Below are positions 39,543 to 48,523 of a stretch of 64,000 nt of DNA, piece after piece. The stretch's first letter is position 1. Each line of letters begins with the position of its first letter. The translations under genes and the position numbers were made by a program. Source of the DNA: an uncultured Clostridium sp. (GTDB lineage: Bacteria; Bacillota; Clostridia; Clostridiales; Clostridiaceae); assembly GCA_903789665.1 (NCBI GenBank), contig CAIFEX010000001.1, positions 1-64,000 of the forward strand, in the 5' to 3' direction. Under the pieces are notes generated by a model, which saw nothing but the letters and a program-made list of their open reading frames with translations, was not told the origin of the DNA and did not search any database.

Positions 39543-39597
39543 CTCCTTAACCAGGACTAATTTTATTCTTGATAACCTACCTCCCAGGGTTAAGGAG
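39543..39597 (-). promoter_or_regulatory. Inverted repeat covering the zinc-ribbon ribosome site
   Basis: CTCCTTAACC (39543-39552) and GGTTAAGGAG (39588-39597) are perfect complements 35 nt apart. In the minus-strand mRNA the distal arm can pair with the GGAG of the Shine-Dalgarno. The rest of the gap to 39825 is AT-rich, with a small hairpin at 39643-39656 and an AATCAAT/ATTGATT pair at about 39684-39713. Confidence 0.45.
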
Positions 39598-39825
39598 AAT
39601 ATAGTACCTTGAAAAAATTTGACCTTATAAATATTGTAATTAGAGTAAAACTCTAGCTTCATTATAGCATATGAAAATAAAAAATCAATCTTTTGAAAAA
39701 ATATTGATTCTTCAGATTTATCAATGTAATTTAAGTATATTCATCTAATTAAGTGATATTTGGAATTTTAACAATAGTAATATATAATAAAAAATAATAG
39801 CATATATTAAATTGAGGTTGTTTTT

Positions 39826-40974
39826 ATGAATATAAAAAAATTTCTTAGTTTGTTGAAGAGATCAGAAGGGCCTAAATTGGATTTTAAACAGTGTATAAAC
39901 ATTGGAAATGACAGTGGGAGAAAGGAGTTGGCCAAAGATGTATGTGCTATAGCTAATTCTAGGGGAAGCAGGGGATACTTGATAATAGGAGTCGAAGATA
40001 AAAGCAAAAGAGTGGTTGGTGTTGATGAAATAGATTTTAGTGAAGAAAAAATACAACAGATAATTAGTTCTAGAATTGATCCGCCTATTCCAGTATCACT
40101 TGAGATTTTAAAATATAATGGTAAAAATGTAGCTGTTATAAATATATATAACAGCCCTCAAAGACCTTATCAGATGAGAGATAATGGAGCTTTTTATATA
40201 AGGAGGGGATCCACCAATGATACAATGCGCAAACAGGAAATAATTTCTGCATTCCAGGAAAATTTAACTATAGATGTAGAACTTTGTCCGATACCGCATA
40301 GTGACTTGAACTGTATAGACTATGGCATAGTAAACAATTATTTTTTGTCTCAGGGGATAGAAATCAATGAGGAAAATAAGATAGAACTCATGGAAAATGC
40401 TTCAATAATATATATGGATAAAGATTCCGGAAAATATATGGTCACTTTAGGTGGGTTGTTGGTATTTTCTAAAGTCAATAATATATGTATACCACACAAT
40501 ATGATAAAGATAATTAATAAAATTAATAAAAATTTTAAATCCGTCTTTATAATTCAGGGAGATTTGATTTCCATGATGAACAGATCAGAGAAGGTGGTTA
40601 GAAAAATTATAAACGTCAAGTCCTATCCCGTGGAGGCCATAAATAAGGGCGTAAGAGAAGCCATAGTTTATAGGGATTATTCAGATTTTTCCAGAGGTAT
40701 AGAGGTTGTTATTGGATTTAACAGTATTATAATAACGAGTCCCGGTATATTGACAAACAGGAAGAATACAAATTTTTATAATTATTTAAATAGGAATATG
40801 TGGATATATGAAAAGATAATAGCTCTGGATACAAGGGAAAGATCCATGAATATTGCGTCCGGTTTTAACAGAATGCAAAAAAAATTTAAAAATAAGGGAA
40901 AAGTTAAATTTATAAATTCTATGAAAAATTATGATTTCAAAATAATTTATCCTGGTATCAAAAATTTTAAATAA
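39826..40974 (+). CDS. AlbA_2/Schlafen-domain protein
   Basis: 382 aa. The N-terminal about 130 residues match the AlbA_2 (divergent AAA-4/Schlafen) domain: EGPKLDFKQCI, KDVCAIANSRGSRGYLIIGVED and FYIRRGSTN. Such proteins are putative nucleic-acid binding regulators. The C-terminal part (about 150-382) is weakly conserved; I see no GHKL ATPase motif in it. No partner is evident. Confidence 0.75.
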   Translation: MNIKKFLSLLKRSEGPKLDFKQCINIGNDSGRKELAKDVCAIANSRGSRGYLIIGVEDKSKRVVGVDEIDFSEEKIQQIISSRIDPPIPVSLEILKYNGKNVAVINIYNSPQRPYQMRDNGAFYIRRGSTNDTMRKQEIISAFQENLTIDVELCPIPHSDLNCIDYGIVNNYFLSQGIEINEENKIELMENASIIYMDKDSGKYMVTLGGLLVFSKVNNICIPHNMIKIINKINKNFKSVFIIQGDLISMMNRSEKVVRKIINVKSYPVEAINKGVREAIVYRDYSDFSRGIEVVIGFNSIIITSPGILTNRKNTNFYNYLNRNMWIYEKIIALDTRERSMNIASGFNRMQKKFKNKGKVKFINSMKNYDFKIIYPGIKNFK

Positions 40975-41085
40975 TAATACACGGTAATTTAAATTATTGT
41001 GTATTTACTGTTGAAAAAATATTCTGAACATTATATAATCTACTTATAAGGATAACACCTAAATATCAATTAAGGGGTGATAAAA

Positions 41086-41496
41086 ATGATTCATGTGTTT
41101 TGCAGCGAAAGAGGTTCAGGAAAGACAAAAGAACTGATTAATTTGGCCAACGAAAAAGCAAGAATAGGAAGGGGGCATGTTGTGTATGTAGATGATGACA
41201 GGGGTCCGCTGTATCAGCTGAATAGGGAAATAAGATTTATAGCAACCAGTGATTTTAAATTAAAAAAGATGGAAACTTTTTATGGTTTTTTGTGCGGCAT
41301 ACTTTCAGGGGACTATGATATTGATACGATCTTTGTTGATGGATTGTTTAATATTATAGATGGGAACCTTGAAAATATGTCGCATTTGTTTTATGATATT
41401 GAAAAATTATCCGAGGAGTATAGAGTGAATTTTTATATTAGTATAAATGAAGAAAGAGAAAAAATACCTGAGTTTATTATGAAGTATGTGGCATAA
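41086..41496 (+). CDS. Small P-loop protein of unknown function
   Basis: 136 aa from the ATG at 41086 after AAGGGGTG. It starts MIHVFCSERGSGKTKEL, so a Walker A GSGKT is at about 10-14. A Walker B-like DTIFVDGLF is at about residues 85-93. It has the size and topology of a minimal P-loop NTPase. The C-terminal half has no recognised domain. A similar clostridial conserved family exists in my recollection, without known role. Confidence 0.65.
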   Translation: MIHVFCSERGSGKTKELINLANEKARIGRGHVVYVDDDRGPLYQLNREIRFIATSDFKLKKMETFYGFLCGILSGDYDIDTIFVDGLFNIIDGNLENMSHLFYDIEKLSEEYRVNFYISINEEREKIPEFIMKYVA

Positions 41497-41537
41497 GGCT
41501 GCTTATAATTGCGAAAATAATTGATTTTTTGATATAG

Positions 41538-41571
41538 TTAAGGTTGGAAAGGTTTCCAGCCTTAATATTTT
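41538..41571 (+). terminator. Terminator before tyrS
   Basis: TTAAGGTTGGAAA (41538-41550) pairs with TTTCCAGCCTTAA (41553-41565), then TATTTT. No T-box sequence is visible between here and tyrS. Confidence 0.75.
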
Positions 41572-41690
41572 ACCTTTTATCATTGCAAAATTGTAATAAA
41601 TGGGTAAAATATTGAAAAAAGTGAGTTTTAAATATATACTATAAGTTATAATTAAGAGGTTTTTTATTATTTGAAAGGTAGTGATTTTCA

Positions 41691-42911
41691 TTGGATAATG
41701 TCTATGACATATTGTTAGAACGTGGTTACATAAAACAAACTACTCATGAGAAAGAGATAAGGGAGTTATTGGGAAAAGAAAAGATAACATTTTATATAGG
41801 ATTTGATCCGACTGCAGACAGTCTTCATGTGGGACATTTTTTACAGATGATGGTCATGGCCCATATGCAGAGGGCAGGTCACAGACCAATAGCTCTGCTT
41901 GGCGGAGGCACAGGTATGGTAGGTGATCCGACGGGCAAAACCGATATGAGAAAAATGATGACTCCTGAGCAGATACAGCACAATATCGACTGCTTTAAAA
42001 ATCAGATTTCAAAATTTATAGATTTGAAAGATGGGAAGGCCATTATAGAAAATAATGCCAATTGGCTTTTGGATTTGAATTATATAAAATTTTTAAGGGA
42101 AGTTGGAGTTCATTTTTCTGTAAATAAGATGCTTACAGCTGAATGTTTCAAGCAGAGACTTCAAAAGGGATTGTCTTTTCTCGAGTTCAACTATATGTTG
42201 ATGCAGGCTTATGATTTTCTTGAATTGAACAGAAAATACAATTGTGTACTTCAGTTCGGCGGAGATGATCAATGGTCAAATATAATTGCAGGAGTGAATT
42301 TGATAAGGAGAAAAGAACATAAACCCGCTTATGGAATGACTTTTACGCTTTTAACCAAAAGCGACGGTAAAAAAATGGGAAAGACTGAAGGAGGAGCGCT
42401 GTGGCTGAATAAAGAAAAAACTTCCCCTTATGATTTTTATCAGTACTGGAGAAATGTGGATGACGCTGATGTGGAAAAATGTCTGGCACTTTTAACATTT
42501 ATTCCTATGGAGAAAGTCAGAAGGCTTGGATCGCTTCCGGGTGAAAAGATAAATGAAGCTAAAAAGATACTGGCTTATGAAGTTACTAAACTTGTCCATG
42601 GAAAGGAGGAGGCTGAAAAAGCTGAAAAGGCCTCAGAAACATTGTTTGCAGGTGGAGAAGATATGGGCAGCGTTCCAACGGCAGAAATAACTAGAGATTA
42701 TTTAGGATGTTCTATAGTGGAGCTTCTGGTTAAGCTGAATATATTGGCATCTAAGAGTGAAGTCAGAAGGCTTATAAGCCAAAACGGTTTGACGGTAAAT
42801 GATAAAAAGGTGGAAGATCCTAAGCTTGTTGTTACGGAAGATGATTTTAAAAATGGGTATATGCTTGTGAGAAGAGGAAAAAAGAATTATAACAGAATTG
42901 AACTCAAATGA
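41691..42911 (+). CDS. tyrS: Tyrosyl-tRNA synthetase
   Basis: Charges tRNA-Tyr; class I enzyme. 406 aa from a TTG at 41691 (AAAGGT upstream). HIGH-type motif HVGH at 46-49, KMGKT at 228-232, C-terminal S4 RNA-binding domain from about 340. Convergent with rimI across a hairpin. Confidence 0.97.
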   Translation: MDNVYDILLERGYIKQTTHEKEIRELLGKEKITFYIGFDPTADSLHVGHFLQMMVMAHMQRAGHRPIALLGGGTGMVGDPTGKTDMRKMMTPEQIQHNIDCFKNQISKFIDLKDGKAIIENNANWLLDLNYIKFLREVGVHFSVNKMLTAECFKQRLQKGLSFLEFNYMLMQAYDFLELNRKYNCVLQFGGDDQWSNIIAGVNLIRRKEHKPAYGMTFTLLTKSDGKKMGKTEGGALWLNKEKTSPYDFYQYWRNVDDADVEKCLALLTFIPMEKVRRLGSLPGEKINEAKKILAYEVTKLVHGKEEAEKAEKASETLFAGGEDMGSVPTAEITRDYLGCSIVELLVKLNILASKSEVRRLISQNGLTVNDKKVEDPKLVVTEDDFKNGYMLVRRGKKNYNRIELK

Positions 42912-42930
42912 TAAATGAAGGTAATTTTTG

Positions 42931-42970
42931 TCCAGGGCAGCAGTTTTTATCCTTACTGTTTTACCCTGGA
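42931..42970. terminator. Hairpin between tyrS and rimI
   Basis: TCCAGGG (42931-42937) pairs with CCCTGGA (42964-42970), with CAGT/ACTG inside. Convergent intergenic terminator. Confidence 0.65.
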
Positions 42971-42992
42971 TAAATTTGATCTTGTTTGAAGT

Positions 42993-43442
42993 TTAAATAT
43001 TATATTTCCACATTATTATGGCATCTTCCTTGTTGTTCGCATAATAAAATCTCCTTATACCCTCTTCAATAAATCCATATTTTTTATAGAGATTTTGTGC
43101 AATTATATTGGATTTTCTAACTTCCAGGGTCATGCTGTTTATAGATTCAATCCTGCATATTTCTATAAGTGCGTCCAAAAGTAAACTTCCAACACCTATC
43201 CCCCTGTATTCAGGATGAACCGCTATATTCGTTATATGTCCTTCGTCTAATATGTGCCACATACCTGCATACCCCATTAATATGTCGCATTTCTTGGCAA
43301 CTACGTATTTAGCAATTATATTGTCTTCTATTTCCTTTTCAAGGGATTCCCTGGACCAGGGTGTAGAAAAACACATATTGTTTATTGCAATTATACCGTC
43401 AATATATTTCGCTTTTAGAGGACATATTTCTATATCAGTCAT
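42993..43442 (-). CDS. rimI: Ribosomal-protein-alanine N-acetyltransferase RimI
   Basis: GNAT acetyltransferase, 149 aa from the ATG at 43442 that overlaps the tsaB stop codon (GGAG about 9 nt upstream). Acetyl-CoA binding loop HPEYRGIGVGSLLLDAL, then LEVRKSNIIAQNLYKKYGFIEEGIRRFYY typical of RimI. In Firmicutes rimI sits with tsaB and tsaE as here. It may acetylate S18 or other targets. Confidence 0.92.
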   Translation of the reverse strand: MTDIEICPLKAKYIDGIIAINNMCFSTPWSRESLEKEIEDNIIAKYVVAKKCDILMGYAGMWHILDEGHITNIAVHPEYRGIGVGSLLLDALIEICRIESINSMTLEVRKSNIIAQNLYKKYGFIEEGIRRFYYANNKEDAIIMWKYNI

Positions 43443-44148
43443 TTTTAGAGGACTCCAATTTTTTTTCATATTCTCTTTCTGCCTGGGATTTCCTCAAATA
43501 AAAAGGGGCAAATTCATAAAGGCTGTCCTGATGGCCGGAAATTAACAGTTTCAATCCCAATTCACCTAAAGAAGAGGCTTTTACCAGATTTAAATGTGTG
43601 GGTGCAAAATGGGCATTTCTTATTCCGGATTTTAATTTCTCCTTGAATTTAAGCATGGCATCTCCTATGAAATACACGGGCCTGCTGTAGCGGTTGAGCA
43701 GTCCAATTAAATTATCAATGGAAATTATCATGTATTTGCTCAATATATTTAAATTATCATTGTTGAAGTCGTAAAGTGCGGTATATACATTTCCCCTGAG
43801 GGCATCTAGAATAGGACATATAATGCCGGAAGTGCAGTATAAGTTGTAAGCTAAAGCATCAAGTGAAGATACTCCGATAAAGGGTTTCCCCGTACCTTGG
43901 CTCAATCCCTTGATCATGGCTGCCCCAATTCTGAGCCCTGTAAAAGAACCAGGCCCTTTGGAAACGACAAATCCATCTAGGGAGCTTATATCCGTATTTA
44001 ACTCCTTTAAAAGCCTATCTATCATGGACATTAAAATTGTAGAATGTTGTTTTCTGTAATTAAAAGTAATTTCACCGAATAATTTATATTCATCCAGTAC
44101 GGCACATGTTGCTGATTCGGTGGAAGAATCCAAACTTAAGATTTTCAT
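43435..44148 (-). CDS. tsaB: tRNA threonylcarbamoyladenosine synthesis protein TsaB
   Basis: Partner of TsaD and TsaE in making t6A37 in tRNA. 237 aa. N-terminal ASKHA ATPase-like start (ILSLDSSTESATCAVLD) and the family block VSKGPGSFTGLRIGAAMIKGLSQG. Located 4 bp after tsaE and overlapping rimI, so the three genes form one operon. Confidence 0.95.
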   Translation of the reverse strand: MKILSLDSSTESATCAVLDEYKLFGEITFNYRKQHSTILMSMIDRLLKELNTDISSLDGFVVSKGPGSFTGLRIGAAMIKGLSQGTGKPFIGVSSLDALAYNLYCTSGIICPILDALRGNVYTALYDFNNDNLNILSKYMIISIDNLIGLLNRYSRPVYFIGDAMLKFKEKLKSGIRNAHFAPTHLNLVKASSLGELGLKLLISGHQDSLYEFAPFYLRKSQAEREYEKKLESSKND

Positions 44149-44152
44149 ATTT

Positions 44153-44608
44153 TTATTTTAGCTCCTTTATATAATTATATCTGTCACCATTATATTCTAT
44201 TACTATTTTTCTGAAATCAGGACTTTTTTCAGGAATTTTATAGATATTTATCCATATGCATTCTTCCGGTATCAATTCTTTGATGTAATCGGCCCATTCT
44301 ATGACGCTTACAGCATCACTGAAAATATATTCGTCAAAGCCTATAGCTGATATTTCATCTATATCATTAACCCTGTATACGTCAAAATGAAAGAGTTTTA
44401 ATCTTCCCTGATATTCATTTACTATGGTAAATGTTGGACTTGTTATGGGTTCATTTATTTTAAGACCTGATGCAATGCCCTTGGTAAAGTAGGTTTTACC
44501 TGTACCCAGGTCACCTTTAAGACAGATTATGTCACCTGCATTCAATAGATTTCCCAGCTTTTTACCCAGAGCCACAGTGTCTTTCACATTTTTTGAAATA
44601 TATTCCAA
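44153..44608 (-). CDS. tsaE: t6A synthesis ATPase TsaE
   Basis: ATPase of the TsaBDE complex. 151 aa. Walker A GDLGTGKTYFTKGIA (about 35-49), SPTFTIVNEY switch segment, then HFDVYR and EWADYIKELIPE. First gene of tsaE-tsaB-rimI. A separate HD-domain gene lies upstream. Confidence 0.95.
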   Translation of the reverse strand: MEYISKNVKDTVALGKKLGNLLNAGDIICLKGDLGTGKTYFTKGIASGLKINEPITSPTFTIVNEYQGRLKLFHFDVYRVNDIDEISAIGFDEYIFSDAVSVIEWADYIKELIPEECIWINIYKIPEKSPDFRKIVIEYNGDRYNYIKELK

Positions 44609-44628
44609 TTAGTTCATCTCCCGATATA

Positions 44629-45900
44629 TTATTTAAGTTCTGGTAATGGAGAACTGTGTATAACTTCCTTCAAATAACTTAATGCATTAGGACATATAAG
44701 ATTTTGAAATACCATATTATCCATTATATCAAAGGCCCTTTTAGAAGGTAAGCCCTTCCGGTAAGGTCTATCCTCTGTAAGTGCCTGATATATGTCACAT
44801 ACTGCCATTATTCTGGATTCTTCGGAAAGATCAACTGCTTCCAAGCCCTGAGGATATCCTTTCCCGTTTAATTTTTCATGATGATTTGATGCCCATTCGC
44901 TTATATTTGGTATATCCTCTATTCTGTCTAGGATCACTTTGGTATAGTAGGCATGTGATTTTATTATATTGTATTCCTCATCTGTCAGAGAATCATTTTT
45001 ATCCAGTATATATAAAGGTATGGCCAGTTTCCCTATATCATGAAGGAGACCTGCAATTTTCATCTCACGACATTTTTCCATGGAATATCCGATGTGCTTC
45101 GAAACTTTATATGCAAAATTTGCTATGCCCTTGGAGTGAGTTGCAGTAAATTTACTTTTGTTATCTATTATATTTGCAAATATAAGGGAGATATTCTCAA
45201 ATTCATTTAAATTCATAAATTCATCAAGACCCGGGTGCATTTTATCCAGTATAAAGTTGGCAAAGGATATATTTTGAAGATTTAACCAGAACATATCGTG
45301 CTGTGCACTTTTTAAAAATGCATTTACTATTGTGTCGGAAAAAATTTTGTTACAGTTTTTTTTAACCCATTTTATAATGTTGCCTTTTTGCTGGAAGTTA
45401 GACAAATTTTCATTGTACAGTATTTCCACTAAATCCGAAATTCTTATTATCTGACTTTCTATAGGGATTTCATTTTTGGATAATTTCATGGGACCGGTGC
45501 CATTAAAGTTTTCATGATGATATAATATGATATGGGATAGATCTTTAAACATAGGAAAATGTTCTGTTATTCTGGCACCGATTTTACAGTGCTCTTTTAT
45601 GAAGAGATTAGCAGAATGACTTTCAGAAAGGAAGTTTGCCGCTCCTATATCATGTAATAACGCGGATATGTAAATTCTGTTTTTACATTTCTGGTTTAGA
45701 TTTAAGTGATTTGCAATTTCCAGTGCTATATATGTAGTCCGCTGAGAATGATGCATGAATTTATGATCGGAATAGTTGACGTTAGTTATATTTTCAATAA
45801 TGGGTTCATTTCCCGGAAAATTATTATAATTGGAGCTTATCTGAGCTAAATCAAGAGCTATTGCCATGGCCCTTATTGTTTTATCAATACTAACTTTCAT
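44629..45900 (-). CDS. Tandem HD-domain protein (N-terminal HD plus HD-GYP)
   Basis: 423 aa. The first HD domain (about 50-165) has HSQRT and LLHDIGA. The second (about 255-415) has THSKG, LLHDIGK, HHEKLNGKGYP and is an HD-GYP domain of the c-di-GMP phosphodiesterase type. Both have metal-binding HD pairs. No sensor domain precedes them. It is likely a cytosolic nucleotide phosphodiesterase, but the substrate is not proven. Confidence 0.88.
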   Translation of the reverse strand: MKVSIDKTIRAMAIALDLAQISSNYNNFPGNEPIIENITNVNYSDHKFMHHSQRTTYIALEIANHLNLNQKCKNRIYISALLHDIGAANFLSESHSANLFIKEHCKIGARITEHFPMFKDLSHIILYHHENFNGTGPMKLSKNEIPIESQIIRISDLVEILYNENLSNFQQKGNIIKWVKKNCNKIFSDTIVNAFLKSAQHDMFWLNLQNISFANFILDKMHPGLDEFMNLNEFENISLIFANIIDNKSKFTATHSKGIANFAYKVSKHIGYSMEKCREMKIAGLLHDIGKLAIPLYILDKNDSLTDEEYNIIKSHAYYTKVILDRIEDIPNISEWASNHHEKLNGKGYPQGLEAVDLSEESRIMAVCDIYQALTEDRPYRKGLPSKRAFDIMDNMVFQNLICPNALSYLKEVIHSSPLPELK

Positions 45901-46087
45901 GGTTAAACCTCCATTTAGTGGTATATTAACTTAGTAACTATATATAATTTTATCACAATAAAATAATCTGATAAACATCTTGTGAAAGTAATTTGCAATG
46001 TTAGATCTCTTTATGTAAAATATATTTGTTATTATTTAATCTGTCCAGGTACTGCTGTTTTGAAATGTAGAGAGAAAGGTGAAAAAC

Positions 46088-47020
46088 TTGAAAAGATTAC
46101 TGTGCTTAATTATGCTTTTTTTTGTAGCGTTTTTTGTTTCATGCAGTTACAAAAATTATAATAATGCAGCAGATGAAGGTATTGATAAATTGGCTGTGAG
46201 GAAAAACATGGAATTAAATATAGTAACTACCGATAAGCTTTTATACGGTATGGTAAAGTCCATAGTTAAAGACAGGCATGTGGTGGAATATATGTTCAAC
46301 AATAGATCAGGCGAGGTAAATTTCAAATTTACGGAAGATAGTGTGGATAATATATCTAAGAAAGATCTCTTTTTCTATGTAGGAGCAGGTTTTGAACCCT
46401 GGATAGACGGTTTCGTAGACAAACTGGATAAAAATAGGGTTGGAGTAACCAATGTTTCTAGGGGGATACAACTTTTAAACTATAATAAAACTGTAAAATA
46501 CAATGGTAAGATCTTAAAATATAACCCTTATTATTTTATGAATATTGATAATTATAGAATAATGCTTATGAATATAAAGAATGCTCTTCAGGACAAGGAT
46601 CCGCAAAATAGGGATTTCTATGAAAAAAATTTTTCTGAGTCATTGAAAAATTTTGAAGATTACAGAAAAGATTTGAAATCCATAGATGATCAGCTAAGCA
46701 GCTACGATTTCATCATAGCTGAAGACCAGTTGAGTTATTTCGTAAAATACAACAATTTGAATACCCTGGAAATAAACCCCGGGGAAAATGGCAGTATAGT
46801 TCCTAAGGATCCAGTTGAAAAGCAAAATCTTGAACAGAGGTTGGGAAACAATAATATGATATTTTTATATAGTGATGAAACTGTCTTGAAAAACAATGCT
46901 GAATTGCTGAAAAATTATAATATAAAACCTGTAAAGATAGAAATATACAATGGGGATCTTACTTATGAGGAAACCTTAAAGTACAATATCAAGAATTTAG
47001 AAAATATTTACAAGAGGTAA
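46088..47020 (+). CDS. ZnuA-like lipoprotein lacking metal-binding histidines
   Basis: 310 aa from a TTG at 46088 after AAAGGTGA; a GTG at 46079 overlaps the ribosome site. Lipoprotein signal with lipobox FVSC near residue 19. The fold follows metal-ABC-transporter binding proteins (ZnuA/TroA): NIVTTDKLLYGMVKSI, FFYVGAGFEPWIDGF. The usual ligands are gone: the PH(Y/I)W site is NPYYFM, and the HxAFGYF site is EDQLSYF. No permease or ATPase gene is adjacent. It may bind something else or act as a structural or sensor protein. Confidence 0.75.
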   Translation: MKRLLCLIMLFFVAFFVSCSYKNYNNAADEGIDKLAVRKNMELNIVTTDKLLYGMVKSIVKDRHVVEYMFNNRSGEVNFKFTEDSVDNISKKDLFFYVGAGFEPWIDGFVDKLDKNRVGVTNVSRGIQLLNYNKTVKYNGKILKYNPYYFMNIDNYRIMLMNIKNALQDKDPQNRDFYEKNFSESLKNFEDYRKDLKSIDDQLSSYDFIIAEDQLSYFVKYNNLNTLEINPGENGSIVPKDPVEKQNLEQRLGNNNMIFLYSDETVLKNNAELLKNYNIKPVKIEIYNGDLTYEETLKYNIKNLENIYKR

Positions 47021-47066
47021 AAAACTTGCAATTTACTATTTTATATTATATAATAATTATCGTCTT

Positions 47067-47142
47067 AGGGGTATAGCTCAATTGGTAGAGTAGCGGTCTC
47101 CAAAACCGTTGGTTGAGGGTTCGAAGCCTTCTACCCCTGCCA
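47067..47142 (+). tRNA. trnW: tRNA-Trp (anticodon CCA)
   Basis: 76 nt. The acceptor stem AGGGGTA pairs with TACCCCT, discriminator G, and encoded CCA. D-arm, anticodon loop with CCA at 47100-47102, and T-loop GGTTCGAAG are clear. The T-rich terminator hairpin at 47189-47212 ends the transcript. Confidence 0.97.
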
Positions 47143-47188
47143 TTTAAAATAAAAAAACCGCATAAAAAGCGTACAAGGCATAAGAGTA

Positions 47189-47219
47189 AGAGAGCTGATT
47201 TTTTAGCTCTCTATTTTTT
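47189..47219 (+). terminator. Terminator after tRNA-Trp
   Basis: AGAGAGCT (47189-47196) pairs with AGCTCTCT (47205-47212), followed by ATTTTTTT. Confidence 0.85.
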
Positions 47220-47252
47220 AGAATTGCTTATATTTATACTTTGTATTTTAAA

Positions 47253-48041
47253 TTAAATTTTCAATATCTGTGCTATGTTTTCTCCCAATACTGCACTGGC
47301 GATGGATTTTGATTTAACTACTTTCAAGAGGGCTTCTTTGGATAATTCAAGGTCGCCGAAAGGTCTGTCTACTCCGAAAATACATTTTTTAGGTAATTCG
47401 TTGACAACAGTTCCTAAAACAAAGGTAGAACAGTAAGCAGATGTATCAAGAAATAAATTGGGAATTTCTTTTGCCATATCCATTGTTTCAAGCCAGTTGA
47501 TTCCACCTAGATGTCCCAAAATAACGGGAATAGAAGGATATTTCCGTGCAAAGTTGGATATTTTTTTAATATCATGCAGTTCAAGTGGGAAGAAGCCATG
47601 TATCCAAATTGGAAGATTTCCAAATTCATGTGATAGTTTAAAAATATTTTCCAAAAGAGGAATTTGTCCACTTCCTAGTGTGAACTCACCCATTCCCGCC
47701 AGATGATTTTTTTTAATATTATCTGAAATATATTGTCCTGTGGTGTTTAAATCCAATCCGGGAGGTACAGCACCAAAGCCGGTGTAACGTTCGGGATACA
47801 GATTAATGGCTTTTACCAGTTCTTGGACTGATTTTTTACGTATTTCAGTCATATTTCCCTTTTTACCGTTCAGAAGCTCATTGAGATAATTCATTGAGGC
47901 TTTTACTTCCTGTGCATTTTTATCCATTTCCGGGTGAAAAGATGTAGAAAACAGCACTGTTTTATCTACGCCTGCCTTGTCCATGATTTTTATATGTTCT
48001 TTCACAGGTAAGGTAAGATGAGAATGTCCATCGATAATCAT
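47253..48041 (-). CDS. Amidohydrolase-family protein
   Basis: 262 aa from the ATG at 48041, about 9 nt after AAAGGA. Metal-dependent hydrolase of the amidohydrolase_2 (PF04909) type: DGHSHL near the N-terminus (HxH), WIHGF, ILGHLGG, and a C-terminal FGVDRPFG aspartate. Substrate unknown. Divergent from an HxlR regulator, which may control it. Confidence 0.78.
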   Translation of the reverse strand: MIIDGHSHLTLPVKEHIKIMDKAGVDKTVLFSTSFHPEMDKNAQEVKASMNYLNELLNGKKGNMTEIRKKSVQELVKAINLYPERYTGFGAVPPGLDLNTTGQYISDNIKKNHLAGMGEFTLGSGQIPLLENIFKLSHEFGNLPIWIHGFFPLELHDIKKISNFARKYPSIPVILGHLGGINWLETMDMAKEIPNLFLDTSAYCSTFVLGTVVNELPKKCIFGVDRPFGDLELSKEALLKVVKSKSIASAVLGENIAQILKI

Positions 48042-48102
48042 AAATATCATTCCTTTTTCAAAAATTTGATTATCTCTATTATAACTGGTATGAATATAAA
48101 TA

Positions 48103-48131
48103 ATAGTATGCACTTTTTTGTGCTATACTAT
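48103..48131. promoter_or_regulatory. Inverted repeat over the HxlR promoter
   Basis: ATAGTATGCAC (48103-48113) and GTGCTATACTAT (48120-48131) are near-perfect arms. The right arm contains the extended -10 TGCTATACT for the regulator gene. It lies between divergent genes and is a likely HxlR operator. Confidence 0.6.
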
Positions 48132-48150
48132 CATAAAGGAGAGTATTGAT

Positions 48151-48483
48151 ATGTCGGAAAAGCTTTGTTATGTGGGAAATAAAGAACCTTTTGAATACAC
48201 TCTGTCGATTGTAAGTGGAAAATGGAAATTGAAAATAATCTATTTGCTGGCCTGTATGGGAACTATAAGATATGGTGTATTGAAAAGAAATATTGATGGA
48301 ATTACTCATAAAATGTTGAGCTCTCAGTTAAAGGAACTTCAAAGAAAGGGAATTGTACTGAGAAGACAGTATATGCAGATTCCACCCAAAGTAGAGTATT
48401 TTCTCAGCAAAAAGGGAAAAAGTCTCATACCACTTGTAGAGGCTATGTGTCAATGGGGGAAAAATCACAGTACCCAACTGTAA
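48151..48483 (+). CDS. HxlR-family transcriptional regulator
   Basis: 110 aa from the ATG at 48151 (AAAGGAGAG upstream). Winged-helix HxlR domain: YTLSIVSGKWKLKIIYLLACMGTIRYGVLKR, ITHKMLSSQLKELQRKGIV, YFLSKKGKSLIPL. HxlR proteins often sense redox or xenobiotic stress by cysteine; Cys residues are present at about 6, 36 and 103. It precedes an SDR gene by about 40 bp and is divergent from an amidohydrolase. Confidence 0.9.
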   Translation: MSEKLCYVGNKEPFEYTLSIVSGKWKLKIIYLLACMGTIRYGVLKRNIDGITHKMLSSQLKELQRKGIVLRRQYMQIPPKVEYFLSKKGKSLIPLVEAMCQWGKNHSTQL

Positions 48484-48523
48484 CGGAGACTTTTAAAAAT
48501 ATGAAACATGAGGAGGGGGTAAA

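Noticed and set aside
41572..41690. Possible T-box before tyrS
   Set aside because: No AGGGTGGNACCGCG-like sequence or terminator alternative in this stretch, unlike proS and trpS.
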